A stretch of DNA of 64,000 bases, taken from Gnomoniopsis sp. IMI 355080. Its lineage: Eukaryota > Ascomycota > Sordariomycetes > Diaporthales > Gnomoniaceae. The notes beneath the pieces were generated by a model. That model worked only from the letters and a program-made list of their open reading frames with translations. It was not told the origin of the DNA and did no database searches. The stretch is from assembly GCA_027946555.1 (NCBI GenBank), contig JAPEVC010000039.1, positions 1 through 64,000 of the forward strand. The letters are read 5' to 3'. Of this stretch, positions 47,003 to 57,759 are shown piece after piece. Position 1 is the stretch's first letter. Each line of letters starts with the position of its first letter. Both the position numbers and the translations under genes were made by a program.

Positions 47003-49090
47003 ATGATGTTCATGAACCCAAATATTCCAGCAACATCAACGTCCCGTCATCACCACAGCAGCAGCAGCGACAACACCGACAACACTCACTCGCAACAACT
47101 CTACAACAACTCTGCTCTGTACTCTAGACGACCTTCGTTTTTCCTTGACTCGGACGCATACCTTGACATCGACTCGGACATCAAGTCTCAAGCAAGCACA
47201 CTGTCCTCGCCTCAGTCAACAGCCAGCTCGTTCCCGTTGTCGACGTTTGATACTTTGCCCCCCTCAACGATTCCCAGGACTCCTCGGAGTGCTCTCTTCC
47301 AGCCGCAACTCCTCCCAGGATCTCAAAACATGATGTACACAGATACATGGGCGGGGGACCTCAGCCAGTTCGCCCCCAAGAACAATGGCCGGAGCGCACA
47401 TAACCGCGACTCTTCGCTCTCCTCTCTTGGTTCTCTTGGCCCCTCGTCACCCTTCACCTTCAACTCGTCAAATCCCCAGATCGCGGTGAATGACGCCAGC
47501 GACTACCAAGGACTGGCAATGCACGACGACCAATCATTTCAACTGGCCGCCAAAGGACCGAGCGGAGTGTCGCACGACGCATTCTTCACAAATTATCCAT
47601 ATTCGTCCGACAACACATCAGTTCAGGATTACGCGAGCATGCTTGCACCGCAAAAGCACCGAGCTGATCGAACTACTGGTGGTGGTTTGTTACCTCCACC
47701 AGATTTCTCGAACGGCGGATCACGACCGGGCTCGGTGGCAAGTTCAGTCGCAAGTGACTCACCCGCCACGCCAGCTGCACCGGAGCCTGCGGAATCCGAA
47801 GAGGTGAAGAGGCGAAAGACTGGTGAGAATTTTTTCCTGACCGAGCTCCTTAATATCTTTGATGAACACTCAGACTCATACGTTTGCGATTCAGGTATGC
47901 CCACTGTCCCAAAACTGGATCGTACCATGACGGACATCTTTGGCGACGAGCTGTACAATCCAAACTTTCAGTTCACGGCTGCGCCACCCGCCCAACCGAG
48001 TCAGAGTGTTGCGTCCCCGACAAATGAAATGTTCGCACAGAGGATTCAGGCTGCCAATAATCAACACTTGTCAGCAACAACAACACAAGCACCGATGTCA
48101 ACGGTTAATAGAGGACGGTCCCCTTTCAGGAATGGGTCACCACTCGCACCGAAGCCGTCCAATGACTTCTCGCCTCCGGTGTCTTCCAATATGCGTTTCA
48201 ACACGGCACAGCACATGAGGGAGCAGAAGAAGCAGGAGGAGACTGTTCAGGCCCTGCGACACATTACGCAGACACAAAATAGCGGGACTCCTCAGACAAT
48301 TTCGCCGAAAGACGCGATCTTGGAGTTCAATGACGACGATCCTAGCAACAACTTCCCACTGTTTCCTCAGCAGCAGGCATCAGGTTTCAACGCCAGCCAA
48401 ATGTCCAAAGCAACGAATCAGGCGAATAATTTCAACAATCTTGCTTTGGACACGAACTTTGACAATTATCTGACATCTCAGCTATCTGCGTCTCAACTGT
48501 CAAACGGTATGCCACTGCCTCAACAGTACCCCTTTGTTGCGAAACAAAGCCAGCCACCCAGCTTGCCGTCCGCCACCTCTTTCTCTATGTCCTCGCGCAT
48601 GGAGTCATCCTGTGGCTCGCCTTCATCAGTGGCTTCTTCCAGCCCTCAAAGACCGGATCATGTTGGCGCAGAAGGCGGCACCTACACTTGCACCTACCAC
48701 GGGTGTACGCAAAGATTTGAGACGCCTGCGCTTCTGCAGAAACACAAGCGGGAGGGTCACCGTCAAGCACATGGGCTGAATGCTTTGCGTCGACCCGAAG
48801 TCTCGCCTACGGGTGGTAACTTCTTCAACACACAAGCTGGTCCTCACAAATGCGAACGCATCAATCCCAGCACGGGCAAGCCCTGTAACACGATATTCTC
48901 CAGGCCATACGACCTTACGCGGCACGAGGATACTATCCACAATGGCCGCAAACAAAAGGTGCGATGCGATGTTTGCACCGAGGAGAAGACCTTCAGCCGC
49001 GCGGATGCGCTTACGCGACACTACCGCGTCTGCCACCCCGATTTGGAATTCCCTGGCAAGCACCGCAAGCGAGGTGGAGCGATCAACTGA
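47003..49090 (+). CDS. rpn4: C2H2 zinc-finger transcription factor, Rpn4-like
   Basis: Likely a nuclear activator; by its zinc-finger layout it resembles Rpn4, the regulator of proteasome genes. The first ATG in frame is at 47003 (MMFMNPNIPATS). Unspliced it encodes 695 residues. A 72-nt segment at 47823-47894 has a GTGAGA donor and a TTCAG acceptor; removing it keeps the frame and gives 671 residues, joining RRKTG to MPTVPKLDRTM. The first 500 residues are Ser/Gln/Asn/Pro-rich and probably disordered, with acidic blocks (DSDAYLDIDSD, EFNDDD) that could activate transcription. The C-terminus has three fingers: YTCTYHGC with HX4H; HKCERINPSTGKPC (an unusual ten-residue loop) with SRPYDLTRHEDTIH; and VRCDVCTEEKTFSRADALTRHYRVCH. 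The long-loop second finger is the Rpn4 hallmark as I remember it. The protein ends in a basic tail. Confidence 0.88.
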   Translation: MMFMNPNIPATSTSRHHHSSSSDNTDNTHSQQLYNNSALYSRRPSFFLDSDAYLDIDSDIKSQASTLSSPQSTASSFPLSTFDTLPPSTIPRTPRSALFQPQLLPGSQNMMYTDTWAGDLSQFAPKNNGRSAHNRDSSLSSLGSLGPSSPFTFNSSNPQIAVNDASDYQGLAMHDDQSFQLAAKGPSGVSHDAFFTNYPYSSDNTSVQDYASMLAPQKHRADRTTGGGLLPPPDFSNGGSRPGSVASSVASDSPATPAAPEPAESEEVKRRKTGENFFLTELLNIFDEHSDSYVCDSGMPTVPKLDRTMTDIFGDELYNPNFQFTAAPPAQPSQSVASPTNEMFAQRIQAANNQHLSATTTQAPMSTVNRGRSPFRNGSPLAPKPSNDFSPPVSSNMRFNTAQHMREQKKQEETVQALRHITQTQNSGTPQTISPKDAILEFNDDDPSNNFPLFPQQQASGFNASQMSKATNQANNFNNLALDTNFDNYLTSQLSASQLSNGMPLPQQYPFVAKQSQPPSLPSATSFSMSSRMESSCGSPSSVASSSPQRPDHVGAEGGTYTCTYHGCTQRFETPALLQKHKREGHRQAHGLNALRRPEVSPTGGNFFNTQAGPHKCERINPSTGKPCNTIFSRPYDLTRHEDTIHNGRKQKVRCDVCTEEKTFSRADALTRHYRVCHPDLEFPGKHRKRGGAIN

Positions 49091-51955
49091 GGTTCGATAC
49101 TCGTCGACATCATCAATTTCCGACATATAGCGGGCCACCATTTTGAGACAAGGCTGCAAATCGTTTTGCTCGCTGCACACTACGGGGTGGATCGATGAAG
49201 ACGCTGCTTGAAACCGAATCGATGACAGAGCACCAAACCTTCGTTGAGCTGCATCGCGTCACTGCGGTTCATGATGGTGGGTAGCAGGCATTACGCTACC
49301 CCTGTCACCCGACAAGCTTCCCACGTCATCCCTAACGCTTCGGGCCTAGCGCCGTCCATCTTGCTGCAGGGTCTCTTTTCTTATTTGGACCCTGAGCGCA
49401 AATTCGCGATCTGCACTCGGCCATGACGTCACTCTTTGCATTGACAGTCGCAGAGTGCGCCAATCCTAGCGCAAGGATTGCTTCGGTGAAGTCATCTGTA
49501 ACCCCACAATGTCTGCTTGGGGGAACGACTCGCGACAATCATCTCTGCCTCCGTTTGCTCCGGCGCGGAGGCGGCTTCCGAGGAAATTTGCATCTTATCC
49601 CGATCGGATTGTTGGGACCCATGTCATTTCTATTGCGGCATGACGACTTCTCTGCGACATCTGCACTCCATACTGTATTGGTACGACGACATCATAAATG
49701 GTTAATGGCACCAGCGGGCTGGTTTTCCTCTTGGGCTGGGGTTTTGTATGGGCTTTCAGGGTCACTTAGGGTCACCGTGATACCCATTTGGTGCCAGTGT
49801 ATCAACTAGGGATGCTTCCCAAAACGAACTGCTCTTGCATGGCATTGTTGGTTGTCTTTTGCGTGGCGTTTGAAGAGACGGAAACAATTTTGAATATTGA
49901 GTACATTAGGTATACTCTTTGTAATGCCAGCGTTCATGTAAATAAACCAATGAATGGTTCAAACTTTGGTTCCATCATTTGGATTCAGGTTGACAAGTTA
50001 GAGGAAACAGTTTATTCCAAATTCCTAACAGATCTACAAGAGTCGGGCACAAAAAATCAGGAAAATATGATGCAATCTAGAAAGGACTGGGCGGGCTTGC
50101 ATTGTGGTATGCCTTATGCATTCTTGGCTGACAGACGGAAAAGGGAACACATGAATGAAAGAAAGCAAGCAAGATTCCACTTTGTTTACAGGGCGGGGGG
50201 CCAAACAGGATAAGGGTTCCGGGGCAAACGGAAAGCAACCCCACGATACGTACATTGTTGCGTTGCCAAAGGTTGGCAGGAAGCGGGGAATAACGCGATA
50301 AAAAAGCATGAATGACAATGAATGAAGCCTCGGGGATCCGTTGGCACGGATCTCACGAGCGTAAAAGAAACAAAAAGCGAAAGCATGCAAAGATGAGATA
50401 GAGAATCAAATTTTGATATTTTTGGAAACAGCCAAAACCTTTTCAGCGTTTGCGTATAATTTCTGTGACAGTGAAAAATGTTTACATGTGTTTTGCAGTC
50501 CCCGGATGTGACACTGGTCGACTGGCTTTGTGGCAGCGCTGTTCGAGCAGTGACTTGTACTTCCGAAACCTTACTGATCAACGCACTAAACACGCGCCTA
50601 CTAGTGAAGAGATCAGCATGGTACGTACTTGTGTATACGTCTTCTACAATGTGGGGTTGCAGAATCTACTATTATATTCCATACTATCCTTATTTACTAG
50701 TTGATGTGTATGATAATTGCTGCACCTCTCACCTATGCACATGCGCATACACACACTTGTTTTTTCTTCTTCTTCCCCGGCAGGCCGTTTAAACGGATGA
50801 GGCCAAGCTTTGTGGTGTTTCCCAGTGGAAGGAGGGTGGGGTGGTTGGCGTGTCAACGACTTATTAGGGTTCAAATCCTCAAGCTTGCATGTGTCTTGGC
50901 TTTTATCTCCCCTCGAAAAGGTGGTCACATTTTTGGTGATCAAGCGAAACTTTGCCCTGTTGGGCTTTTTCGACAATCAACTTTCCCAATCCTCTTATTG
51001 TTTTTTTCTTTTTTCTCTTTTTCTGTTTGTCTTTTGTCTTGCCTCTCTTTTGGGGGAAGGGGGGACTTTTTTCGCAGTTGTTCTTGCTCTTGCCAACAAA
51101 CGTCTCTCCGCCGAAAAGAGAGAGAGAGAGACAGTCACGATCTACTTGATGCTTTCTTTGGGCTCTATGGGATATGAAGGCGCACCACCTACCAATCTCC
51201 GAAACTTGTTCCTCTTGAAAAACTTGAGATAACGAGGCGTAGTATTGTTGACAGCGTATTGCTGGCGTGTTTGGGGGGGGGGGGTGGTACACAGTATTCA
51301 TGCCTCATGTATACTTTATATGGAGGTAGGTTAGGAATAGGAGAATTGTACAACAAAAACATACTTAGTAAGATTGCGAGTGGAATGGAAAGAATGATGT
51401 CCTCGGGATGTGTGGGTGGGTAACTACCGCCATAAGACGAGCAGTCAACTCGTCAATCTTTGTGGGAAAGGTCAGGACCGGGGATGTTTACGTCGGTACC
51501 ATGAACAAGTCATCCGACTCCTTTAGAGAACTTAAGATCATTGATAAAATAGAGGCACGGTCCTGTATTGAGACAGAGGGAGGATAACGTAGCAACTATA
51601 GGCTGGCCAAATTTTGACCCGGGGACGAGAGCAGTGGGAACCAAGAAGTGAAGATGTAACCTGCGAGGATAGGTAGTGGGACGATAAATTCTATAGCCTA
51701 CTCCGTTGCAGCAAAGCTGTAAGCTCTCTCTTGCTCTCTTTATTCTTTCACAGAAGTCACCATACTACCGCAGAAAAAATAAAGGTGATGACAACTAGCC
51801 TCGGCCGATTTGTAGTGTCAAATTCCCCGTCCAGAACAACGAAACGCTCAAGCCTCCCCTCCCCAACCATGAATGTTCATTTTCGCCCCTTCTTCTTCCT
51901 CACGTCGATGGGGATCCTATCTTAGTCCCTGCCCGTCTGCCAAGGACAAAAGAAT
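49091..51955. other. Convergent intergenic region of 2.9 kb
   Basis: This lies between the 3' ends of the C2H2 factor (+) and AROM (-). No gene is supported. It contains a 12-base poly-G run at 51273-51284, a pyrimidine-rich stretch at about 51000-51045 and a (GA)n run at about 51117-51130. A GGTTCAAATCC sequence near 50867 resembles a tRNA B box but lacks a tRNA around it. Confidence 0.5.
51273..51284. repeat. Poly-G run of 12
   Basis: Twelve consecutive G bases in the convergent spacer, flanked by T-rich and TGG sequence. Confidence 0.85.
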
Positions 51956-54900
51956 CTACTCCGTCTCATCTCCCATGACGGCGGCCCTGGCATCGGCGTA
52001 GATGGGCGTGATGCCAGTCCAGATTTGGAACTGTAACAGTAGTGGTGGTATAGTCAGCACAGCACATTCAGTCACAGGATAAAACAGACCCAATAAGTTC
52101 CGGTGCAAAGGATTGGATGGGCGAGGGAAAAGGGGGGGATTTAATTACCTGATACCACCCCTGCGCGCTAAGCACCTCCAGCCCAGGAATCGTCTCCCAG
52201 CCCGCATCCTCCGCCATCGCCATCACCGCCGTGCGGCGCGGTTTGTACGCCATCTCCAACAAGGCGCGCTTCGCTCCGCCCGCCGCAGGACGATGCAGTA
52301 CCGACGCAACCACCTCACGCATGCCGACATCCATCGGCTTGTCCGCAGGGATCGTGCTCACCACCACCTTGGGCGGTGACAGCAGCGCTTCGGCCGCGGT
52401 GCTTGTCAGGTGCTGCACGTCGTAGTCGCTGGGGAACGAACCCGCTAGCGTCGCCACGTTGGCCGCGTTGCGCGCCACAATGTAGATGGGCGCATAGCCG
52501 AGGCTGTGCAGCGCAAAGATGCCCGCGCGCGTCGTGCCGCCCGAGCCGATGACCACGGCAGAGCCGCCTGCTTCGGCGGCGTGGCGCGTGGTCTTTACGA
52601 TGCCGGCTTGGCGGAGAGCGTAAACCATGCCCATCCAGTCGGTGTTGTCGCCGAGCAGGGTGCGCTTGCCGGTGTTGGGATCGTCGATGGGGATGATGGT
52701 GTTGACGGCACCAATCACTTTGACTGCCTCCGAGACGCTGTCCAGAAGCGGGATGATGTCGAGCTTCAGGGGGATGGTTACGGAAGCGCCGCCAAAGGAC
52801 GGCGAGCGGATCAAATCCTGGACGTCGGAGGCGTTGCTCGTCTCGAAGCGGGAGTAGGTGTGCGGGAGGCCGTTGGCTTTGAACAGGGTGTTGTGGAGTG
52901 GTGGAGAGCGTGAATGCGCAATGGGTGTGCCGAAGATGTAGAAGAAGCGCTCCTCAAGGTCCCCAATCAGAGACAAGCCCTGGCGGATCTCGGCTGCAGA
53001 TAGTTGTCCTGGTGCAGCCTTGAAGGGAAGCTCAGGATGCGACACTGGCGTCAGGAAACCATTCAGCACACGACTCAGTTTGCCCTGTGGACCCATGTTG
53101 ATGGCGATCAAGGGCGTCTTGTGCGCCGCCAGCATCCGTGTTTTGAAGCTTGCCAGGGCGAAGTTGTCCTCCTGCGTCCTTGCCACGCCCACCAACTTGA
53201 TGATATCACCGAACTGGAGTGCCCTGTTGTAAAACTGTATCCACGACCCATTCTTCCACGACAACGAGCCCTGAGGGTCGTGGTGCGAAGCAATGATGTG
53301 AGAAGAGCCCTTGCGCGCCAAAACACCTTGTATCACATCCTCGGGCCAGGTGAGCTCGACATCAATGTACTCGACGCCCATTCGTAATGCCACGTTGTAA
53401 AGTGCCGCAGCACCCTCGTAGTCGTTATCCGGGAACTTTCCTCCTTGGCTTTGCGTCCGCACGGTGAAAACAATCGGAACCTTTGCAGCAGCTCGCAGCG
53501 TAGCAACCTGTACGCCAACGAACTCGGGCGAGTAGTCTTTCAACAAATCCACCCGCAGCTCGACAGCATCTGAGCCAACGACAACCCGAGGTATGAGCTC
53601 CAGCGCGTCCGTAACATCCGGCACGGTAAGCGAAACAAAGAATGAATGCTTCTTGCGCTTGGCGGTCTCAAAGTGCTCGCTGTGGCCGCACATTACCGAC
53701 ACAAAACTAGTAAAGTCCACTGGCGCCTCAAGCAAGACATTGGAACCGCCGGGGTGCGGGCTGTGGTAGCTGAAATTGCTGCACTCCTCGAACCAGGGTT
53801 TTCGCCTCTCATAAACTTCGCGGATCTGTTCTGTGTAGGCCGGTCGTGTCTTGTCACGAAGAAGGTACTCAACCACTTGGTCCGTGTCACGGTGGACCTG
53901 CAGGACGAAGCCGCCGTTCGACTTGTACTCGATCAGCTTGGTGCGGGCCACGTCGCTCTCAACGATGCCGCCACCGCAAGAGAAGACACAGCCGTTGGCC
54001 CGGTTTGTCATCATATCCTGCAAGACTTCCAACTCGGCCTTACGGAAACCGTCCCAGCCAAGATCACCACGAATCATATCGGGTATCGTCTGTCCTATCC
54101 TTCGCTCCAGCTCCATGTCGAGGTCAATGAAGTCTCTGTGCAGCGTCTCCGCCAGCCAACCTCCCGCTGTCGTTTTGCCAGCTCCCCTCATGCCAATTAA
54201 GAAGATTGATCGGTCCCTGCTGGGCTTGGAAGCGTGGCCGTGACTTGAGTGATCTGACTCAGGCTCCTCGCCGTCAAGCGAGACCTTGAAAGACTCCGAT
54301 AGAACATCCCACCAGCCTGGCCACGTCTTGCCTGTGCACTCCCGCTCCAGAATTAATACCGGGTGGGGTGAGATGACAGATAGTACGCTGAAGCTCATTG
54401 CCACACGGTGATCGTCGTAGCAATACACACCATCAACCGGCTCCGTTAGCGCGGTGTACGGCCGTCCTGTGATCTCGATACCGTCTTCCAGCTCAGAGCA
54501 CTGAACTCCAAACTTGGCGAGTTGTTCTTTCATCGCTGCAATACGGTTGCACTCCTTGACTCTCTGGTTCGCGATGCCAGTTATTTGAGTGGTGCCTTCG
54601 GCGACGGCAGCCAGAACCGAGGCAGTGAGGAAAGCATCCGTCATTGGCTCCATATCAACATGGGGAATGGCTTTAAGCTGTCCGACGGGAGGACCGGTAA
54701 CGGTCGTCGAGTAGTCCGTCTGTTCTACCTTTGCACCCATGGCCTGCAGCACATCGACAGCAAAGCGCGAGTCTCCCTGCAGCGACTTTGACCCAATATT
54801 TGGCACGGTGCAGGTAGTACCTGTGATTGCGGCCACAGCCAGAGGGTAAGTAGCCGAGCTGGCATCGCTCTCAATCTCGTACTCTGCTGGGTTCTTGTAG

Positions 54901-56846
54901 CTTCCCTGCGGAATGTGGTAGGTGTGCTCCTCGGTGGAAGACTTCTCGACTTGGATGCCAAAGGCAGCCATCATAGAGATGGTCATATCAATGTAGAACT
55001 GCGAGATAGGCTTGCCCCCCACAAGCTTCAGCGTGACAGGGTTCTTGGCATACGGAGCGGACATGAGCAGCGACGACACATACTGTGAGGATATCGTTGC
55101 TGCTAGCTCGATGACGCCGCCCTCGAAACCGTTCGAAGCGTCCACCTGGACAGGCAGACTGCCCTCTCTGTTGAGGTACTTGACGTTGACTCCGTTTGCG
55201 CGCATAGCATCGACCAATGGCCCAATAGGGCGAAGCTGCATGCGCGCGTTGCCGGTCAAGACGGTCGAAGACACATCGGTAGGTGAGCAGAGCGCCACCA
55301 CGCTGGTTAAGAATCTCGATGCCGTTCCTGCGTTACCCAGGTACAGATGCTCCTTACTCGCCTCAAGCTTGCCGCCCTTGCCCTTGACGACCAGGATTTC
55401 ACCACTTTCTTCCCAGCTGTACGTGGCGCCATTGAGACCTGAGATGGCGGAAAGCATGTACTCGACGTCGTCCGAGTGAAGCAGGTTCTTGATGCGACAT
55501 TCGCCCTCCCCAAGTGCAGCCAAGACCAATGCGCGATTGGAAATACTCTTCGAGCCTGGAGGTGTCACACTGACAGCCAAATCACCGGGGACGCCCGGCA
55601 TGACTCGGACGGCAGGAGATAAGACAACACGGATCGCACGGTCATCCACTACGCTCGCCTTCGGCTCGTGGCATTTGCCAATGGCCGACAGTAGTACTAT
55701 CTTTTTCTTGGATCCATCGTTCTTCTTGTCAACGGCCATCTTGTCCAGCAACACATCGACAGGGCAGCGCTTGCCAGCAGTCAGCTTCACAATGCGCCTA
55801 TCCTTCAAGCTCGTGGGCAAATCGTAGCTGGCAATACACTTTGTCAGGCGGGCGACGGCATCTGGGCGCAACACGCCCAAGAAGCGTGCCAGCTCGGCCT
55901 CCTTGACCATACCAATCGCCACAGCCTCGCCATGTAATATCTGGGGAGTGAGAATGGCCTCGTAGGCATGGCCGATGGAGTGGCCGAAGTTCAGCAGATT
56001 CCGGAGACCGCCCTCCCTCTCGTCTGCAGACACGACCTCGGCCTTTGTCCGGGCTGAGCCAAGCACGATTCTCTTGAGCATATGCCTGATGGGCGACAGC
56101 CTCTGGGCCTTGTCCTTGGGCTGGGTCTTGACGGCGGTCAATATGGCTTCGGCGTTGGCCTCGAGGAAGGAAAACTCGTTCTCGTCCCAGATGGCGGCAG
56201 TCTTGACGACTTCGGCCATGCCATTGACAAACTCGCGCACCGGCAGGGTATCGAGAAACTGCAGATCGATGTAGACACGGTGGGGCTGCCAAAAGGCGCC
56301 GATGAGGTTCTTGCCCATGGGGGTGTCGATTGCTGTCTTGCCGCCAATGCTGCTGTCGACCATGGCCAACAGGGTGGTGGGGACCTGGACGAAGCGCACG
56401 CCGCGCATGAAGGTGGCAGCGACGTAGCCGATCATGTCGCCGATGACGCCGCCGCCGAGGGCGATGATAACGGTGTCGCGGGTGCAGCGATGGCCGAGCA
56501 TCCAGTCCTCAATGTCGGCCTTGGTCTCGCGGCCCTTTGAGTTCTCGCCAGGCGGGATGGCGTGGGTGAGGAGGCGCACATTGTCGGGGGCCGCGGCGGC
56601 AAACAGTCGCTCGAACGCGGGTACGTAGAGCGGGTAGAGGTTGGTGTCGGTGATGAGGACGTAGGTGGAGGATTTCAAATTGGCGAGCAGGTCAGCAGCC
56701 ACAAAGTCGTAGAACACGCCAGTGTCGATGATGATGTCGTCCTTTCCGAGAATGGGGATTCGGGTCGGGCCCCCGTTACTCGCTGCTGTGCCATTGGCAT
56801 GGCCATTGGCCACGGGCGACGGAGCGGTGCCGTTGACGGCGGCCAT
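51956..56846 (-). CDS. aro1: Pentafunctional AROM polypeptide
   Basis: This cytosolic enzyme carries out five consecutive shikimate-pathway steps, from DAHP to EPSP. Exons on the minus strand are 56846-52149 and 52030-51956, giving 1590 residues, the usual AROM size. Domains in order: 3-dehydroquinate synthase (about 30-400; GGGVIGDMIGYVAATFMRG and SSIGGKTAID); EPSP synthase (about 410-850; PPGSKSISNRALVLAALG and LYLGNAGTASRFLTS); shikimate kinase (about 875-1060; Walker A LIGMRGAGKTTAGGWL); type I dehydroquinase (about 1070-1290; IIASHHDPQG and the Schiff-base Lys in IIKLVGVART); shikimate dehydrogenase (about 1300-1590; GTPIAHSRSPPLHNTLF and VIGSGGTTRAG). The small last exon encodes FQIWTGITPIYADARAAV, needed for a complete dehydrogenase end. 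The N-terminus has an Ala/Asn/Gly-rich extension of about 28 residues. All five active-site regions look intact. Two Gcn4/CPC1-like sites lie upstream. Confidence 0.98.
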
Positions 56847-57105
56847 GATTGCAGCAGCTAGCTGCCCGCAGCTTCTCGGACGTGTAGAGAGAGAGAAGGC
56901 AGGTGGACAGGTGCTTACAATTGACCAGTTCCTTCCGTGGATGATCGTAGATGGAGGGAAGGCTCAAAGGGCAAAGAGGGAAGGAGAACAAGGAAGACAA
57001 CGAAGAAAGGTACGGAGAGGTTGCGATTGTGTGCTGTACTGCGATGAGTAAAAAGATCTGTATTTTGGCACCCTTAAATGGGCTGATTGCCAACCCAAGT
57101 TTGGA

Positions 57106-57112
57106 TGAGTCG
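57106..57112 (-). promoter_or_regulatory. Possible CPC1/Gcn4 site upstream of aro1
   Basis: TGAGTCG matches six of seven positions of TGA(C/G)TCA and lies about 260 bases before the aro1 ATG. AROM genes are known targets of cross-pathway control in fungi. Confidence 0.4.
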
Positions 57113-57131
57113 ACCGACAAATGGCTCTGAA

Positions 57132-57138
57132 TGACTCT
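57132..57138 (-). promoter_or_regulatory. Possible CPC1/Gcn4 site upstream of aro1
   Basis: TGACTCT matches six of seven positions of TGA(C/G)TCA, 20 bases further upstream than the first site. The pairing of two near-matches supports a functional site, but each one is common by chance. Confidence 0.4.
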
Positions 57139-57759
57139 TTTTTTCTTCTTATCATGTACTGAAGCTTGACATGACATGGTCAGTGCTCCATAAATTTTAG
57201 GCGAGCGCTAGGGGGTGGAGGGGGGACGGAGTATGGATTACACGCGGTAAAGACATGGATCATGTCCGCAGATCGGAAGGCCAGCTCGCAACTTTTTTTT
57301 CTTCCTTTTTGGGTTGTTCCTTCCATGGACAGGGATGGTAGCGCGATGCGACGGCCCCCTAAAACTAAGTCATTTCCCCGTGGGGGACCTGCATTTACTT
57401 TGCATGAGCACTCTCGGGATTGCCTTTGAGGAAACAACGGCCCGAGCATGCCCCGGTACATCGTTTCTCTCTCCAATGGAGTGCGTATGCAAGGACGGAC
57501 ATACTCCGAAGGCCCTTATCTGCAGTCCAACTCACTATTATGGTGGAGGAGCTGCTCAGAGGTACAGAGAGATGAGCCTGCAAGACCTACCGTTCTTGTT
57601 TTACGAGGACTGGCACACAGCAACCAACCAATCCACACCGAGTCCAGTTAATAATTGCGAGGCACGATTTTGTACATAGTTTGTTTATATTTGCGTCGGC
57701 CCCGACAAGCCGGACTGTCACCACGCCACACCATACCCACCCACTCATTCACTACCTTC

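Larger units (their letters stand above)
56847..57759 (-). other. Spacer between AROM and RAV1
   Basis: This 0.9-kb spacer holds the AROM promoter and the 3' end of the RAV1 gene, both on the minus strand. Besides the two Gcn4-like sites I see no clear feature; ORFs are short. Confidence 0.55.

Noticed and set aside
50830..50885. tRNA-like B box GGTTCAAATCC
   Set aside because: The upstream sequence has no A box or cloverleaf. The possible T stem has a mismatch and no acceptor stem can be paired.
53646..54243. Long plus-strand ORFs within the AROM gene
   Set aside because: Antisense shadows of a GC-rich coding exon whose minus-strand frame encodes intact shikimate kinase and dehydroquinase.
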